Part shown: positions 45,330 through 58,289 of the stretch, piece by piece | Numbering within the stretch: the stretch's first letter is position 1 | Layout of the letters: each line of letters starts with the position of its first letter | Origin: Erythroxylum novogranatense | Lineage: Eukaryota; Streptophyta; Magnoliopsida; Malpighiales; Erythroxylaceae | Length of the DNA stretch: 64,000 nucleotides | NCBI GenBank assembly: GCA_029891385.1 | Contig: CM057228.1 | Location: 54,475,783-54,539,782, forward strand | Direction of reading: 5' to 3' | Program-made: the position numbers and the translations under genes | The notes under the pieces: generated by a model | Told to the model about the DNA's origin: nothing | The model's input: the letters and a program-made list of their open reading frames with translations, nothing else | Database searches by the model: none

Positions 45330-46629
45330 TGTTAGAATAGTGCCCTAAAGGCAATCACCTTTAGCACGTTTTTGTACAAAGTTGTGTACAGACTTTATGA
45401 ATAAATAAAGAAAGACATATTTCATTAATTTGATGTTCATTATTTATGAACTGATCTTGATCTATAAGCAAATTAATGAAGTCCATGATATATGACATAG
45501 CATGAAGGAAATTATGATGTGATCATACTACTGAAATTCCTATCATGTGCAATTATGTCAGTATCTAAATTATCCCTAGTCATAGGATTACTGAAACTGG
45601 ACATCGGTAATCCGAAGAGACTAGCACATGTCAAGCTCCTTGATTTGATCAAGCAGTGGATCTCAGAAACTGTAAATATGAGATATTTAAAGTTGAGATG
45701 TGAATGCTTATTAGAGGTAGTAAGTACATTGGATGACCTGCTATGAGATCTTCACATGGATGTCCTATTCTAATGTCAGTGATAATCTCATCATAGTAAT
45801 GGTGCAAGTATCCTTAGACTTGAGGTATTCAAGGATATCTTGGATACTAATTATGTGCTTTGGCTCCATTCCTTGTTGCCTTACAGAGGTCGCTCATAGG
45901 GTGGTGATTGGGTACAACTTGAGGTATTCGAAGGTAATTGTGTAGCCAATAAAGGATTCACCACTTCTATGATAGCTGAAGATGATACCCATGACCTCTT
46001 GTCAGGGTCATTACTTGAAAATCTCTGGCCGGAGTACATATGTCATGAAGAGTGTCTTCAGTGACATATAAAGTAATGAGTCCCAGGACGAGAACTGATA
46101 TCACTTGGACTAGATTTGACGTATTCAGTCTAGTAAGAGTTGACACTTTGCCCATACTCATAACCAAGTGAGGTATAGCATGGTGAAAGGACGAATTGTA
46201 CAGTAATTGCCTATGGAAAGGTTCGTGATATGGTTCATTATGAATATAGGTTCATTCGTCAAACCAATTACTTTCCGGTCAATTGGGGGTCATGATGTGT
46301 TGCTAGATACCGCTCATGACTTGCTCAGATTAAGTGTTAATCTAAGTGGCCAACATAACCGGGAACCTAATGGGTCACACGCATAAGAGTGACTCGGAGA
46401 ATTCGTAAAATATTTTTGGATAGAGATCCAATAAATGGAGAGCAATAGGATTAAATGGATCCCGATGAGATCGAGATATGTCCTGATGAGATCGTGACAT
46501 CGATATTGCTGAAAAAGGTTTCCGGTGGTTTTTCCATACCGGGATCCGGTAGGCCGGTAGGACCGACCCCAGTGTGACTGGACCACTTCAGCATTTATAT
46601 ATATATATATATCTTATTAATTAATTAAG

Positions 46630-46680
<51 letters not shown>

Positions 46681-47151
46681 TTACGTGGAAAGAGGATAGA
46701 AGCTTCTCTTTTATGCTTTGTCATTAGTTTCATTAAATGACTAGAAGACAAAAAATGAAAGATAGAAGAGAGATGATCGTTGGTTTTGTGAAATGAGAAG
46801 GGAAGAAAGGATTTTGTGAAAATCCTAAGCATTCTTCATCTCTTCATCAGCGTTCAAGCTCATCTCCTCTCCAAGCTCATTCTTCTTCATCGTTGATTCC
46901 TTAGCTCTCCAAGAATAAGGTAAGAGCTAGCACTCTTTTCCTTGTTCTAGCTATTCCTGGGTCAAAGGGTTTGTCCCGGTTAGGTTCTCCGATCTCTGCG
47001 TGGATACCGTTAGAGACCGTCTCTTTTGGTCGTTATGGTTTGACTTTGATATATAGACACCTGGATCCTGGCTTTCGGGAAGGTACCAGAATAAAAAATT
47101 TTGTTTTTCCGCACCGTGTACATGTGATGTACACACCGAGATTTTCCTACA
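45330..47151 (+). repeat. Copia-B 5' LTR
   Basis: It runs from TGTTAGAATAGTGCCC to GAGATTTTCCTACA, 1822 bp. It holds a long AT microsatellite (46592-46676) that is shorter in the 3' LTR (about 54506-54536). That accounts for most of the difference in length between the two LTRs. Confidence 0.95.
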
Positions 47152-47152
47152 G

Positions 47153-47165
47153 TGGTATCAGAGCC
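47153..47165 (+). other. Copia-B primer binding site
   Basis: TGGTATCAGAGCC begins one base after the LTR end and is complementary to the 3' end of initiator-Met tRNA. Confidence 0.88.
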
Positions 47166-48279
47166 ACTTGTGTCGTATATAATGAAGAAATCATAACAAG
47201 GTCGGAGCTGCCTATTGCTTGTGACGATGATGCATGTTTACTGTGCTAAATTCGAAATCAGTATAGAAAACTTGTTTTCGAAATTTTCTTGCCCATATAT
47301 GCTCATAAGATTTTATTGAATATGTCTGTGGAAGATCAGAATTTATCAATATGATTTGATATGGTTTTGCTAATTTATTCCCTAATGTTCTGGTTGCTGT
47401 CTTTCTGCACAATCCTTGAACAGGCATGCTTATAAATTCTAGAATAAATTGTAGAAATTTTTTTTTACGTATTTTCTTTCACCTACATGTCTCTAAGATG
47501 TTTATGAATGTCTATGAGAATGTAAAAATGTTTTCGAGGTGGTTTACTATTTATTTGAGAATTTATTGTGTCCTGTTGGGAATATCTGTGTTGAGGAACA
47601 CAGATTCAACATTGGCTTTGTTGCTGAGGTTGGTTGAGTTTTTGTTGGAAATAAATCCTGAAACAATTCATGGAACATGTTGTGAACATTTTGTAACCTC
47701 TATAATTTTCTCAGAATTTACTGAAATTGTTTCAATGAGTTTTTCAAGCAAAAGACAGAGCTTGACAGTTTTGAGAAAGTTGTTGGAGCTTTTTTGTTTG
47801 GAATGAATGATTGTGTATTTTTCAGTTCCAATGCCTTGGATCATTTTTAATGTGATTAAAAATGTGTTACATTGATTTTGTATGCTTGCCAAACTGATTT
47901 TCTTGAAATTGGGTTTCCAAAAATTTTCGGATGTCAAATATGTCACATTAGCGTCTCGTTAGTGTATTTCGTTGTCTTGATTGTTTTGGCCGTCACAAAT
48001 TTTGTGACCAGTGCCGAAGTAGTCTTGATAAAGTATAGACTACCTAGAGATACTTAGGGTGATAGTTTGATATTCTCAAATTATTTGAAACTCTAAGTGA
48101 ATAGTGGTGTATTCATCGATTTCAAGTTTTTCATGTATAATATGATTATATGTATGGTAAGCATGATACAATGAAAGTGTTTCATTGGTACATCATAGTA
48201 GAGTATATTACACTTGGTATTGTGAATTGGAACTGCACGGATTGAGAAATTAGCCGATTAATTAATAATTCTATACATA

Positions 48280-48525
48280 TAAGTCGACTTACACATGCAT
48301 AAGTCGACTTGTATGTTCAAACAAGTCGATTTATACATGCACAAGTCGACTTGCATAGTCAGATAAGTCGACTTGCACAAACGCATAAGTCGACTTGTAT
48401 GCGCACAGTAGCATAAGTCGACTTGCATGTTCCGACAAGTCGACTTATACATGCACAGTAGCATAAGTCGACTTACACATGTATAAGTCGACTTACACAT
48501 GCATAAGTCGACTTATACATGCAAA
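48280..48525 (+). repeat. Copia-B array of AAGTCGACTT dyads
   Basis: GTCGAC (once GTCGAT) starts at 48283, 48303, 48325, 48345, 48367, 48389, 48417, 48439, 48467, 48487 and 48507. Spacings are 20, 22, 20, 22, 22, 28, 22, 28, 20 and 20. The first eight spacings are the same as in copia-A; the last units differ. Confidence 0.95.
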
Positions 48526-48956
48526 GCTGGGACGATGGATGATTATAGGTATAAATTCAATGTGATTGATGCCCTAAATCATTCCATATAGTCATGGTGC
48601 CTATAATCCTATAGCTTGGAGAAGAAGAAGAGTGAAGAAAGATGAAATCCCTCACACATAATATGAAAACTAACGCCTTCCATTAATATGGGGAGAACCA
48701 GAGTTCTTATAGAGTTCGGGTTGTTGGGTAAACCCAAGCTCACTCTATACGGCTATATTCGAACCATGAAAATAAGATTTCGGATTAATGGGTCGTTTTT
48801 GACTGGAAGCGTTGATTTGTTGAGTAAACTCAAGGTTAACGTGGACAGAGGCGAAATTGGGTAGTGTACATCAGATGTACGTGCATCAAGAGTTGATAAC
48901 CCAATGTGTGTGCATACATCACGAGTTGATAGCACTAGTCGATAATTGCACCTATG

Positions 48957-49136
48957 ATGTAACTGGTATGACCGATACCTGCCGATTAATCTAAGGTGGC
49001 TTGTTGGGTAAACCCAAGGTCATTTTCGTAATGTCGGATATCTATGATGCAATTGGTATGATTGATACCTACCGATTGACCTAAGGTGGCTTGTTGGGTA
49101 AACCCAAGGTCATCTTAGCAATATCGGATATCGACC
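48957..49136 (+). repeat. Copia-B 90-bp tandem duplication with TTGGGTAAACCCAA
   Basis: This is the same two-unit structure as copia-A 39437-39616, with the 14-bp inverted repeat in each unit and a further copy near 48722. Confidence 0.85.
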
Positions 49137-49295
49137 CACTAGGACATTTTGTCATAATGTTTCTTGGATTCGTAATGAGGGTTATGGATTCTTTGAAACC
49201 AGTGGGAGCCATATGCATGTCATGCAAGTCCTTATGATCATGCATTTAATTATATTCTAACATTCTTTCTCTCTTTCCCTTTAGGTTGATTGAAG

Positions 49296-50219
49296 ATTAC
49301 TTCCACTGTGAATTTGCGCTCACTAATGGATTCTAATAAATTAACTGGACCCAACTTTCTTGATTGGCTGAGAAATTTGAGAATTGTTCTCAGATCTGAG
49401 GAACTGGGCTATGTCCTAGATGTTCCACTTCCTGATCCACCTGCTGTTGATGCTTCTGATGAGGATCAGAAAGCTTATCATAAGCATCTCAAAGACAGTG
49501 ACATAGCTACCTGTATTATGCTCGCATCTATGTCACCAGAGCTGCAGAAGCAGGATGAGTCTATGGATGCTCATACCATAGTGTTTCATCTTAGAGAGCT
49601 TTTTGATGAGCAAGCTCGGTCTGAAAGGTTCGAGACCTCGAGGCCACTCTTCACTACTAAGATGACTCCAGGTTCATCTGCAGTGCAGTATGCACTGAAG
49701 ATGAATGGGTATATTGAGAGGTTGGTCGTCTTAGGTTTTGTCATGGATTATGAATTAAGTGTAAACTTAATTTTGGTTGGATTGTCTGATAGTTATTCAC
49801 AGTTTGTGTTAAACTATCGGATGAACCAAATATCCACGACAATCCCTGAGTTGATCAATCTGCTTAAGACAGCAGAGCAAGCTATCAAGAAGGATAGCAA
49901 GTCATTGTTTGTGGTGGACTCTTCTCCTTCTGGTTCAAAGAAAAAGAAACTGAAGAAGAAAAGGTCTAAGAAACCAAAAGGAAGTGCAGCCAAAAAGAAA
50001 ACCAAAGAAACTGCGCCAAAAGGAACTTGCTTCCATTGTGGCAAGACTGGCTACTGGAAGCGAAACTGCAAAGTCTATCTGGAAGAATTGAAGCAGAAGA
50101 AGGCATCAGATGCCTCAGCTTCTTCAGGTATGTTTGTCATTGAGGTTAATACTGTTTCTGACCATAACATATGGGTATTAGATACCGGTTGTGGCTCACA
50201 CATATGCAATGATATGTAG
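49296..50219 (+). pseudogene. gag: Copia-B gag and protease start
   Basis: About 300 codons are open. The position of the copia-A ATG reads ATT here, so the usual start is lost; the next in-frame ATG is at 49326 (MDSNKLTGPNF). The gag core is unbroken (HLRELFDEQARSERFETSR, NYRMNQISTTIPELINLLK). The zinc knuckle reads CFHCGKTGYWKRNC, with Tyr in place of the metal-binding His. It reads through into WVLDTGCGSHICNDM (protease box) and stops at 50217-50219. Confidence 0.92.
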
Positions 50220-50870
50220 GACCTCAGGTACAGTAGACAGCTCATGAAGGGAGAGCTAGACCTGCGTGTAGGAAATGGAGCAAGAGTTGTTGCATTAACC
50301 ATAGGCATTTATTTTTTGTCACTCCCCAGTGGGCTTGTAATTAAATTGGATGAATGCTATTTTGTACCTGTTTTAACAAAGAACATATTGTCTATTTTTT
50401 GTTTAAATAGAGCTAGTTTTCATTTGACTTTTAGTAACAATGGTTGTTCTATTAATTTGAATGGAATGCTTTATGGTACTGGTACATTATGCAATGGAAT
50501 TTACATATTAGATATGTCACATCCAATTATGAATGTCAATGACACGAAAAGACATAAACGAGATAATTTAAAATCGACTTGCTTATGGCATTGTCGCCTT
50601 GGCCATATAAATGAGAGACGCATAGCTAAGCTCCATGATAATGGTAGTTTAGGGTCATTTGATTATGAATCATATGACACATGTGAATCTTGTTTATTAG
50701 GCAAGATGACTAAGTTACCCTTTAAGGGAAAGGGTGAACGAAGCGATGGAGTATTAGACCTAATACATTCAGATGTATGTGGTCCAATGTCCATCCATGC
50801 TAGAAGTGGTTGTCTTTACTTCATTACCTTTATCGATGATTATTCTCGATATGGGTACCAGATTCGATGA
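50220..50870 (+). pseudogene. pol: Copia-B protease end and integrase N-terminal part
   Basis: After a short broken stretch the frame reads GELDLRVGNGARVVALTIG (protease end) and LVIKLDECYFVPVLTKNILS. The integrase zinc region follows with HCRLGHINERRIAKLH and CESCLLGKMTKLPF (all four metal ligands present), then LIHSDVCGPMS and FITFIDDYSRYGYQIR. It ends at a TGA (50868-50870) at the same place and with the same surrounding bases as copia-A. Confidence 0.9.
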
Positions 50871-51532
50871 GATACAAATCAAGCATTTGAAAAGTTCAAA
50901 CAACTCAGAAATGAAGTAGAAAACCAACTTGGGAAAAGTATCAAGACATTACGATCCGATCGTGGTGGGGAATACTTAGACCAACAATTTTAGATTATCT
51001 CAGAGATAATGGGATTTTATCTCAATGGACTCCACCTTACACACCACAGCATAATGGTGTGACAGAAAGGAGAAATTGAAACTTGTTAGACATGGTACGA
51101 TCGATGATGGGCTTTGCAAAGTTACCAAAATCCTTTTGGGGGTATGCACTCGAGACAGCTGTTTACTTGTTAAACAAAGTTCCATCAAAGACAGTTGATG
51201 TTACTCCATATGAGATGTGGACTAACAAAAGACCCTATCTTACTAATTTGAAAGTTTGGGGTTGTCCTGTTTATGTGAAGCGGACACAGTCAGATAAACT
51301 TGATGCAAAGTCTGACAAATGTTTGTTCGTAGGATATCCTAAAGAAACAATGGGATATCAATTCTACCTTGCTGAGGAACAAAAGGTGTTTGTTTCAAAG
51401 TATGCTGTCTTTTTAGAGAAAGAGTTTCTTTTACAAGAAGACAGTGGGAGCAAAATTGAACTTGAAGAAGTTCAAGATGCTCGAACAAACGCAGATCAAT
51501 CGCTGAACTCAAGCTGTGACTCATACAGATGA
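50871..51532 (+). pseudogene. pol: Copia-B integrase core, broken
   Basis: SDRGGEYL (second Asp) is present. Compared with copia-A there is a loss of two bases near 50880 and of one T near 50990. CGA has become TGA at about 51076 just after the catalytic Glu region (GVTERRN). From 51083 the frame MVRSMMGFAKLPKSFWGYAL is open to 51532 and includes VWGCPVYVKRTQSD. Confidence 0.9.
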
Positions 51533-52451
51533 AGTAACAGTTCAACCTTCTACAACACACGAAGTTCGTAGGTCACGTAGGATACGCTTTGTTCCCGAGA
51601 GATATGAATTTCTCGTGAGTGAAAAGAATGACGTATTGCTCATAGAAGATAATGAGCCTACCACCTATGAAGAGGTTTTGAAGAGTTCAGAGTCTAAAAA
51701 ATGGCTTCATGCTATGAAGTCTGAAATGGATTCCATGTATAAAAACCAAGTATGGACTTTGTTTGAGGCACCCGAAGGAATAAAACCCATAGGGTGCAAA
51801 TGGGTTTTTAAAAAGAAAACCGACATGGATGGTAATGTGATTACCTATAAAGCAAGGATTGTGGCTAAAGGTTTTCGTCAAAGATAAGGAGTTGACTACG
51901 ACGAGACCTTCAGCCCAGTAGCAATGCTTAAATCCATTAGGATACTCCTAGTCATTGTCACTCATTATGATTATGAGATATGGCAAATGGATGTGAAGAC
52001 AGCTTTCCTAAATGGAAATCTAGCTGAGGATGTGTATATGACACAACCTGAGGGCTTCACCTCCTATGATGGCGAAAAGGTATGCAAGCTCCATAAATCC
52101 ATCTATGGATTGAAACAAGCATCCAGGAGTTGGAATATCCGTTTTGATGAGGTAATCAAAGAGTTTGGTTTCTCAGAAAATCAGGATAAACACTGTGTGT
52201 ATAAGAAGGTTAGTGGGACTGCAATCGTATTCCTTGTGCTATATGTAGATGACATATTATTGCTAGGAAACGATGTCTCTATGCTACAATCTGTGAAGAT
52301 TTGGTTGTCTAAACAATTTGTCATGAAAGACCTTGGTGAAGCAACTTATATCCTTGGGATAAGGATCTATATATATAGATCAAAAAGATTGCTTGGTCTT
52401 TCACAATCAACGTACATAGACAAGATGCTAAAGAGGTTTAGCATGGAATAA
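51516..52451 (+). pseudogene. pol: Copia-B reverse transcriptase
   Basis: The RT entry (WLHAMKSEMDSMYKNQVW, GCKWVFKKKTDMDGNV) is interrupted by a CAA-to-TAA stop at 51885-51887. It then reads WQMDVKTAFLNGNLAEDVY, LHKSIYGLKQASRSWN and FLVLYVDDILLLGNDV (YVDD box). It stops at 52449-52451 after MLKRFSME, where copia-A has Gln. The RT core between 51924 and 52451 is intact. Confidence 0.92.
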
Positions 52452-53224
52452 TCCAAGAGAGGGTACCTTCCCATCACCTATGGGATAACACTCTCGAAAT
52501 CTATGTGTCCTAAGACACAAGATGAGAGGATGCGCATGAATATGATCCCGTATGCATCTGCAGTAGGATCTATCATGTACGCAATGCTATCGAGACCCGA
52601 TGTATCATATGCTCTAAGTGTTACGGCGGATACCAATCGGATCTGGTGAGGGTCCTTTGGGTGGCTGTCAAGAATATCCTCAAGTACTTGCGAAGGACTA
52701 AGGATGTTTTCTTGATATATGGAGTTGGAGATCTCAAAGTGAGTGGGTATACAGATGCTAATTTTCAATTTGATAAGGATGATTCAAAATCCTAATCAGG
52801 TTATATATTCACACTGAACGGCGGGGCGGTCAGTTGGAAGAGTTTCAAACAAGAGACGACTGTCGATTCAACAACTGAGGTAGAGTACATTACCGCTTCA
52901 GACACAGCAAAGGAAGCAGTTTGGATCAGAAACTTCATTACTGAACTTGGTGTGGTTCCTAGTTGTGATGGGCCCATACAGTTGTATTGTGACAACAATG
53001 GGGCTATTGCGTAGGCAAAGGAACCAAGGTCTCATCAACGATCCAAACACGTACTCCGCAGATATCATCTGATCAGGGAGATCATTGGTCGAGGTGATGT
53101 CCAGACAGAGAGAATTCCCACAGAGCAAAATATTACTGATCCGTTGACAAAGCCATTGTCACAGAAGAATTTTGATTCTCATGTACTCGCTTATGGTATT
53201 AGATACCAAGGCGATTGGATTTAG
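52452..53224 (+). pseudogene. pol: Copia-B RNase H, decayed
   Basis: Collinear with copia-A RNase H but with several small indels near 52590-52660 (for example CTATCGAGACCC against CTATGTACGAGACCC) and stops (near 52794 and 53012). Motifs are still visible: SGYTDANFQFD, STTEVEYITASD (Ala to Val next to the catalytic Glu), LYCDNNGAIA and NITDPLTKPL. It ends YQGDWI with a TAG at 53222-53224. Confidence 0.88.
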
Positions 53225-53227
53225 ATC

Positions 53228-53240
53228 AAGTGGGAGATTT
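53228..53240 (+). other. Copia-B polypurine tract
   Basis: AAGTGGGAGATTT lies directly before the 3' LTR start TGTTAGAGTAG at 53241. Confidence 0.8.
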
Positions 53241-54502
53241 TGTTAGAGTAGTGCCCTAAAGGCAATCGCCTTTAGCACGTTTTGTTCAAAGTTGTGTACA
53301 GACTTTATGAATAAATAAAGAAAGGCATATTTCATTAATTTGATGTTCATTTTTTATGAACTGATCTTGATCTATAAGCAAATTAATGAAGTCCATGATA
53401 TATGACATAGCATGAAGGAAATTATGATGTGATCATACTATTGAGATTCCTATCATGTGCAATTATGTCAGTATCTAAATTATCCCTAGTCATAGGATTA
53501 CTGAAACTGGACATCGATAATCCGGAGAGACTAGCACATGTCAAGCTCCTTGATTTGATCAAGCAGTGGATCTCAGAAACTGTAAATATGAGATATTTAG
53601 AGTTGAGATGTGAATGCTTACTAGAGGTAGTAAGCACATTGGATGACCTGCTATAAGATCTTCACATGGATGTCCTATTCTAATGTCAGTGATAATCTCA
53701 TCATAGCAATGGTGCAAGTATCCTTAGACTTGAGGTATTCAAGGATATCTTGGATACTGATTCTGTGCTTTGACTCCATTCCTTGTTGCCTTACAGAGGT
53801 CGCTCATAGGGTGGTGATTGGGTACAGCTTGAGGTATTCGAAGGTAATTGAGTAGCCAATAAAGGATTAACCACTTCTGTGATAACAGAAGATGATACCC
53901 ATGGCCTCTTGTCAGGGTCATTACTTGGAAATCTCTGGCCGGAGTACATATGTCATGAAGAGTGTCTTTAGTGACATATAAAGTAATGAGTCCCAGTACG
54001 AGAACTGATATCACTTGGACTAGATTTGACGTAGTCAGTCTAGTAAGAGTTGACAATTTGCCCATACTCATAACCAAGTGGGGTATAGCATGGTGAAAGC
54101 ACGAATTGCACAGTAATTGTCTATGGAAAGGTTCGTGATATGGTTCATGATGAATATAGGTTCATTCGTCAAACCAATTACTTTCCGGTCAATTGGGGGT
54201 CATGATGTGTGGCTAGATACCGCTCAGGACTTGCTCAGATTAAATGTTAATCTAAGTGGCCAACATAACCGGGAACCTAATGGGTCATACGCATAAGAGT
54301 GACTTGGAGAATTCGTAAAATAGTTTTGGATAGAGATCCAATAAATGGAGAACAATAGGATTAAATAGATCCCGATGAGATCGAGATATGTCCTGATGAG
54401 ATCGCGACATCGATATTGCTGAAAAAGGTTTCCGGTGGTTTTTTCATACCGGGACCCGGTAGGCCGGTAGGACCGACCCCAGTGTGACTTGACCACTTCA
54501 GA

Positions 54503-54539
<37 letters not shown>

Positions 54540-55010
54540 TTACGTGGAAAGAGGATAGAAGCTTCTCTTTTATGCTTTGTCATTAGTTTCATTAAATGAC
54601 TAGAAGACAAAAAATGAAAGATAGAAGAGAGATGATCGTTGGTTTTGTGAAATGAGAAGGGAAGAAAGGATTTTGTGAAAATCCTAAGCATTCTTCATCT
54701 CTTCATCATCGTTCAAGCTCATCTCCTCTTTAAGGTCATTCTTCTTCATCGTTGATTCCTTAGCTCTCCAAGAATAAGGTAAGAGCTAGCACTCTTTTCC
54801 TTGTTCTAGCTATTCCCAGGTGAAAGGGTTTGTCCCGATTAGGTTCTCCGATCTCTGCATGGATACCGTTAGAGATGGTCTCTTTTGGTCGTTATGGTTT
54901 GACTTTGATATATAGACACATGGATCCTGGCTTTCGGGAAGGTCCCGGAACAAAAAATTTTATTTTTCCGCACCGTGTACATGTGATGTACACACCGGTA
55001 TTTTCCTACA
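53241..55010 (+). repeat. Copia-B 3' LTR
   Basis: 1770 bp, from TGTTAGAGTAGTGCCC to CGGTATTTTCCTACA, followed by the TSD CTCTC. It is shorter than the 5' LTR mainly in the AT microsatellite. Confidence 0.95.
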
Positions 55011-55015
55011 CTCTC

Positions 55016-55228
55016 TACTTTATTCTAGCTATTCCCGGATCAAAGGGTTTGCCCCGGTTAGGTTCTCTGATCTCTGCGTGGATACCGTTAGAGACGGTCT
55101 CTTTTGGTCGTTATGGTTTGACTTTGTTATATAGACACATGGATCCTGGCTTTCGGGAAGGTCCCGGAACAAAAATTTTTATTTTCCGCACCGTGTACAT
55201 GTGATGTACACACCGGGATTTTCCTACA
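55016..55228 (+). repeat. Copia-A 3' LTR, part 2
   Basis: It continues the LTR after copia-B (TACTTTATTCTAGCTATTCC) and ends GGGATTTTCCTACA at 55228. The element's TSD CAATA follows at 55229-55233. Confidence 0.95.
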
Positions 55229-57060
55229 CAATATACAACAGTTGAAATATACGATTCTTGATATAATATAATTAAGACATTTGCAGCTACAACTAATCCT
55301 GACATTGACCCATATCCAAATGCAGAAGTTACTTCAACTAGACAAGCTACATTTCTTCTGAACTTGAAAAACAATGTGATAAGTTTGCGAACTCAGTGAG
55401 TGAACCATAATCGATGTAGTTACTCAAAAAAAACATAAATATCGCAAGTATATAACACAGTTTTATCAATATCTCACATCTTTCATAATCAAATCTCATA
55501 TATCACATCATTCAAAATTTAGTACCTGATTGAAATATACATCATATTCCAACAAGTACATTATGAACACAAGCATTTCATATAATCATTTCACAATAAT
55601 TCAATCATTCATATCATTCACATGTATACAAACATAATATAGCGTTAAATCAACTCAATTCAGTCATTCTTTGCAATTATTCACATGATATATGTAAAGA
55701 TATATATATATATACACATGAGTCTTCACTTTTATTTTTATTTTTGTTGTGACCGAGCGCCTATTTTACTGTCCTGTATTTATTATGGATACCATGCTCA
55801 TTTCATAACTGTCCTGTATCCGTCGCGGATACCGGGCTCATTATCAACTGTGCAAGTGGCTCTTGTGCACATTTTCTGAGCTTTAATTTCTTTTCACATT
55901 GGCCACTCTGGTCACAACTCCTTTATCTGATCATGCATACTTATGTGATGGAATGCATTATTTCACATAATATGCTATCAATAACTTTCATTCAATGTGC
56001 TTAGTTATTTATCACAATTATCGGATCAGAGTCCGACATTCAACATTCAATTAAGTACACTTTTTTTTCCCACATTCACATATAATCAGTAAGTACTTCC
56101 TATATAGTCCCAAATATTTAACATCTCAGACAATTAATGGTCTGGAATTTCACAATCATATCTATAGCAGTTTAATATCTAAAAGTTAATAAAAAACAAT
56201 TCAAACATAGTGAGAAATATCTAGGTTAACTCACATAATTCAAACCGAAACACATCTATAATTGAGATTATACATCTAGGTCAACTTACAATATGCTCCA
56301 AAATAGATATTGCTTTGATGATCCGACAATGTCTAGATACTGTCGGTCAATTTGTGCCTCTAAATCATACAATACACACATAATCTACATATTAATAAGT
56401 TGATCGATCATATAATTATTCAACTATGCACATGCATATGTGTCATGTTTGATGCATACTCAATTGATTTTCCCCGGTATATGTCTTTAATCACAAATCT
56501 TGATCATTCACTCATTATAGCTTGTCCATAACTTGTTTGCAATTAGGTTATGCCTTATGTAAGTTTGGTTACCCTCAATTCATCAATCATACATTCATCA
56601 ATCCTTTATTAATGCTTTATATTCATAGAATTTCCCCAATTGTTATTCATTTATACTGATTCACATTGTTCATATCCTTTGAATCACATTTGCATTCATA
56701 AGAATACCTTCACTCCTTTAATAACTTATAAATTCTAGCTTTAGGTACAATGATATCAAACAATCCAATCCTTAATTTGTAATATCATTTAAGAACCTAA
56801 ACTCATCAAACACTTAGCCAATTGATTAAACATCAAACTAAGTTCATTTTAAGCTCCCAATCAAGTCTAATTACACCAATGTATAGTGTCTTATCCTTAT
56901 ATGATTCAACAAGAACACAAAACACAAATTTTCCTCTCTGCCAAAACTTTCCACAATCATAGGAAGGGACCAATACAATTCCCACAATCGCGGGATGGGT
57001 GAACCAAAAGTTCACCTTCACTTTCCTTCAACTTTTCTTCCAAAATTTGGCACCTTCATG

Positions 57061-57188
57061 ATAATTCATCAATTATACCTCAATTTCACCGTAAAGATAC
57101 TTGATAATTCATCAATTATACCTCAATTACACCGTAAAGATACTTGATAATTCATCAATTATACCTCAATTACACCTTAAAGATACTT
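57061..57188. repeat. 43-bp tandem repeat, three copies
   Basis: ATAATTCATCAATTATACCT begins at 57061, 57104 and 57147, an exact 43-bp period. Copies differ by one or two bases, so the expansion is recent. Confidence 0.93.
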
Positions 57189-58289
57189 CAATTCCTCATC
57201 AATTCATATTTAATTCCAATTTCAATTCAAATCATTTATTTGTTAGTTCACAAATTATGGTCTTTCAAGCATCAAAATCAAAACAGAGTATAACCAATCC
57301 ATTTATTAAATTCCCAACACACGTTCAATACCAATACTACAACCAAATTCATCCCTGATCAATCATCATAAATGTTATTCTAACATATGTCAATAGGTCA
57401 ACAAATCACTTGCTAGTTCAGCTTAATGTCTCCTAAAACATCAAGCTAACCTAACCTTATGTGCAATGTTTACATCCTTTTCTTCCTAATGTTTCTTTAT
57501 GAACAAACTGTCTTCTTTTAATCACAACTCTCTCTATAGAGATCCAAATGCCATGATTCTTATGCCCCCTTAAACTAGACTTCCATTAGTCTTATTATAT
57601 CTAAAAATTACACAAACAACATCCCTTCTTAAAATATAATCTCCATCCAAATTCTGTCTTGTTTCTGGCAAGAAACAAACTAGCAACCAATACTCAAACT
57701 ACAATAAATCGTTATCAAGACATCTTATAACCAAACCACTTCACATAAGCGTTAATAAGAAATCAATAATAATTTTTTGTGTTTTATACTTTCACTAATT
57801 TGGACTTTGAGGTCCTAAAAAATTAGGAAATAATACAAGGTTCCTATATAGGGGTCTATCACAGGAAATATTAGGGAAATAAACATAAATCAAGATCTAG
57901 TCACTATTTTATTAAGAAACTTTCACAAAGGTTAAGCTAAGACCTATATCTACAACTTTCATTCTTTAAGTTTCTTCAAATTCGTGCTTTAAGGTTATGA
58001 AAAATAGATAGAAAGACAAAGATGAAATTGAAACTAGAATTTCAACTTACCTTGATAACTTCTTTCCTCCTCCCTTTCTCTTCCCCTTTTTCTCTCCTTC
58101 TCTTCTCATTTTTGTTTTTCTTCCTCTTCTAACCTAATGGTCGACCTTTACTCTCACTTCTATTGCCTTTTTCATCCATTTTCTCTAGAAAATTGAAAGA
58201 AAGTCAAAATAATCCATATTTCACCATTCTATTGGTACATATGTTATCCTTCTATTATTCCATATGTTACTATTCTATTGGCCCATGTG

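Larger units (their letters stand above)
47166..49295 (+). other. Copia-B long untranslated leader
   Basis: Collinear with the copia-A leader. It carries the GTCGAC array (48280-48525), the 90-bp duplication with TTGGGTAAACCCAA (48957-49136) and an acceptor-like CTCTTTCCCTTTAG ending at 49284. A 126-codon frame at 47426-47806 overlaps the copia-A leader frame. Since both copies are young, its survival is not evidence of function. Confidence 0.7.
45330..55010 (+). mobile_element. Copia-B: Ty1/copia element nested in the copia-A 3' LTR, TSD CTCTC
   Basis: CTCTC flanks it at 45325-45329 and 55011-55015. Length is 9681 bp: 5' LTR 45330-47151, interior 47152-53240, 3' LTR 53241-55010. It belongs to the same family as copia-A but to a different LTR subtype: the stretch before GAATAAGGTAAGAG differs (GAGGATAGAAGCTTCTC rather than GGAGATGGAGAAG). 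It inserted after copia-A. It is inactive, with more coding lesions than copia-A. Confidence 0.97.
35821..55228 (+). mobile_element. Copia-A: Ty1/copia element interrupted by copia-B, TSD CAATA
   Basis: CAATA flanks it at 35816-35820 and 55229-55233. Without copia-B and its extra TSD copy it is about 9.72 kb: 5' LTR 35821-37652, a leader of about 2.1 kb, gag-pol 39776-43707, and a 3' LTR in two parts (43724-45329 and 55016-55228). Gene order is gag, protease, integrase, RT, RNase H, so it is Ty1/copia. The lineage within copia was not assigned. Several frameshifts and stops make it inactive. Confidence 0.96.

Noticed and set aside
48258..48500. Cys/Ser-rich 80-codon minus-strand frame
   Set aside because: It is the reverse reading of the GTCGAC array (CKSTY repeats).
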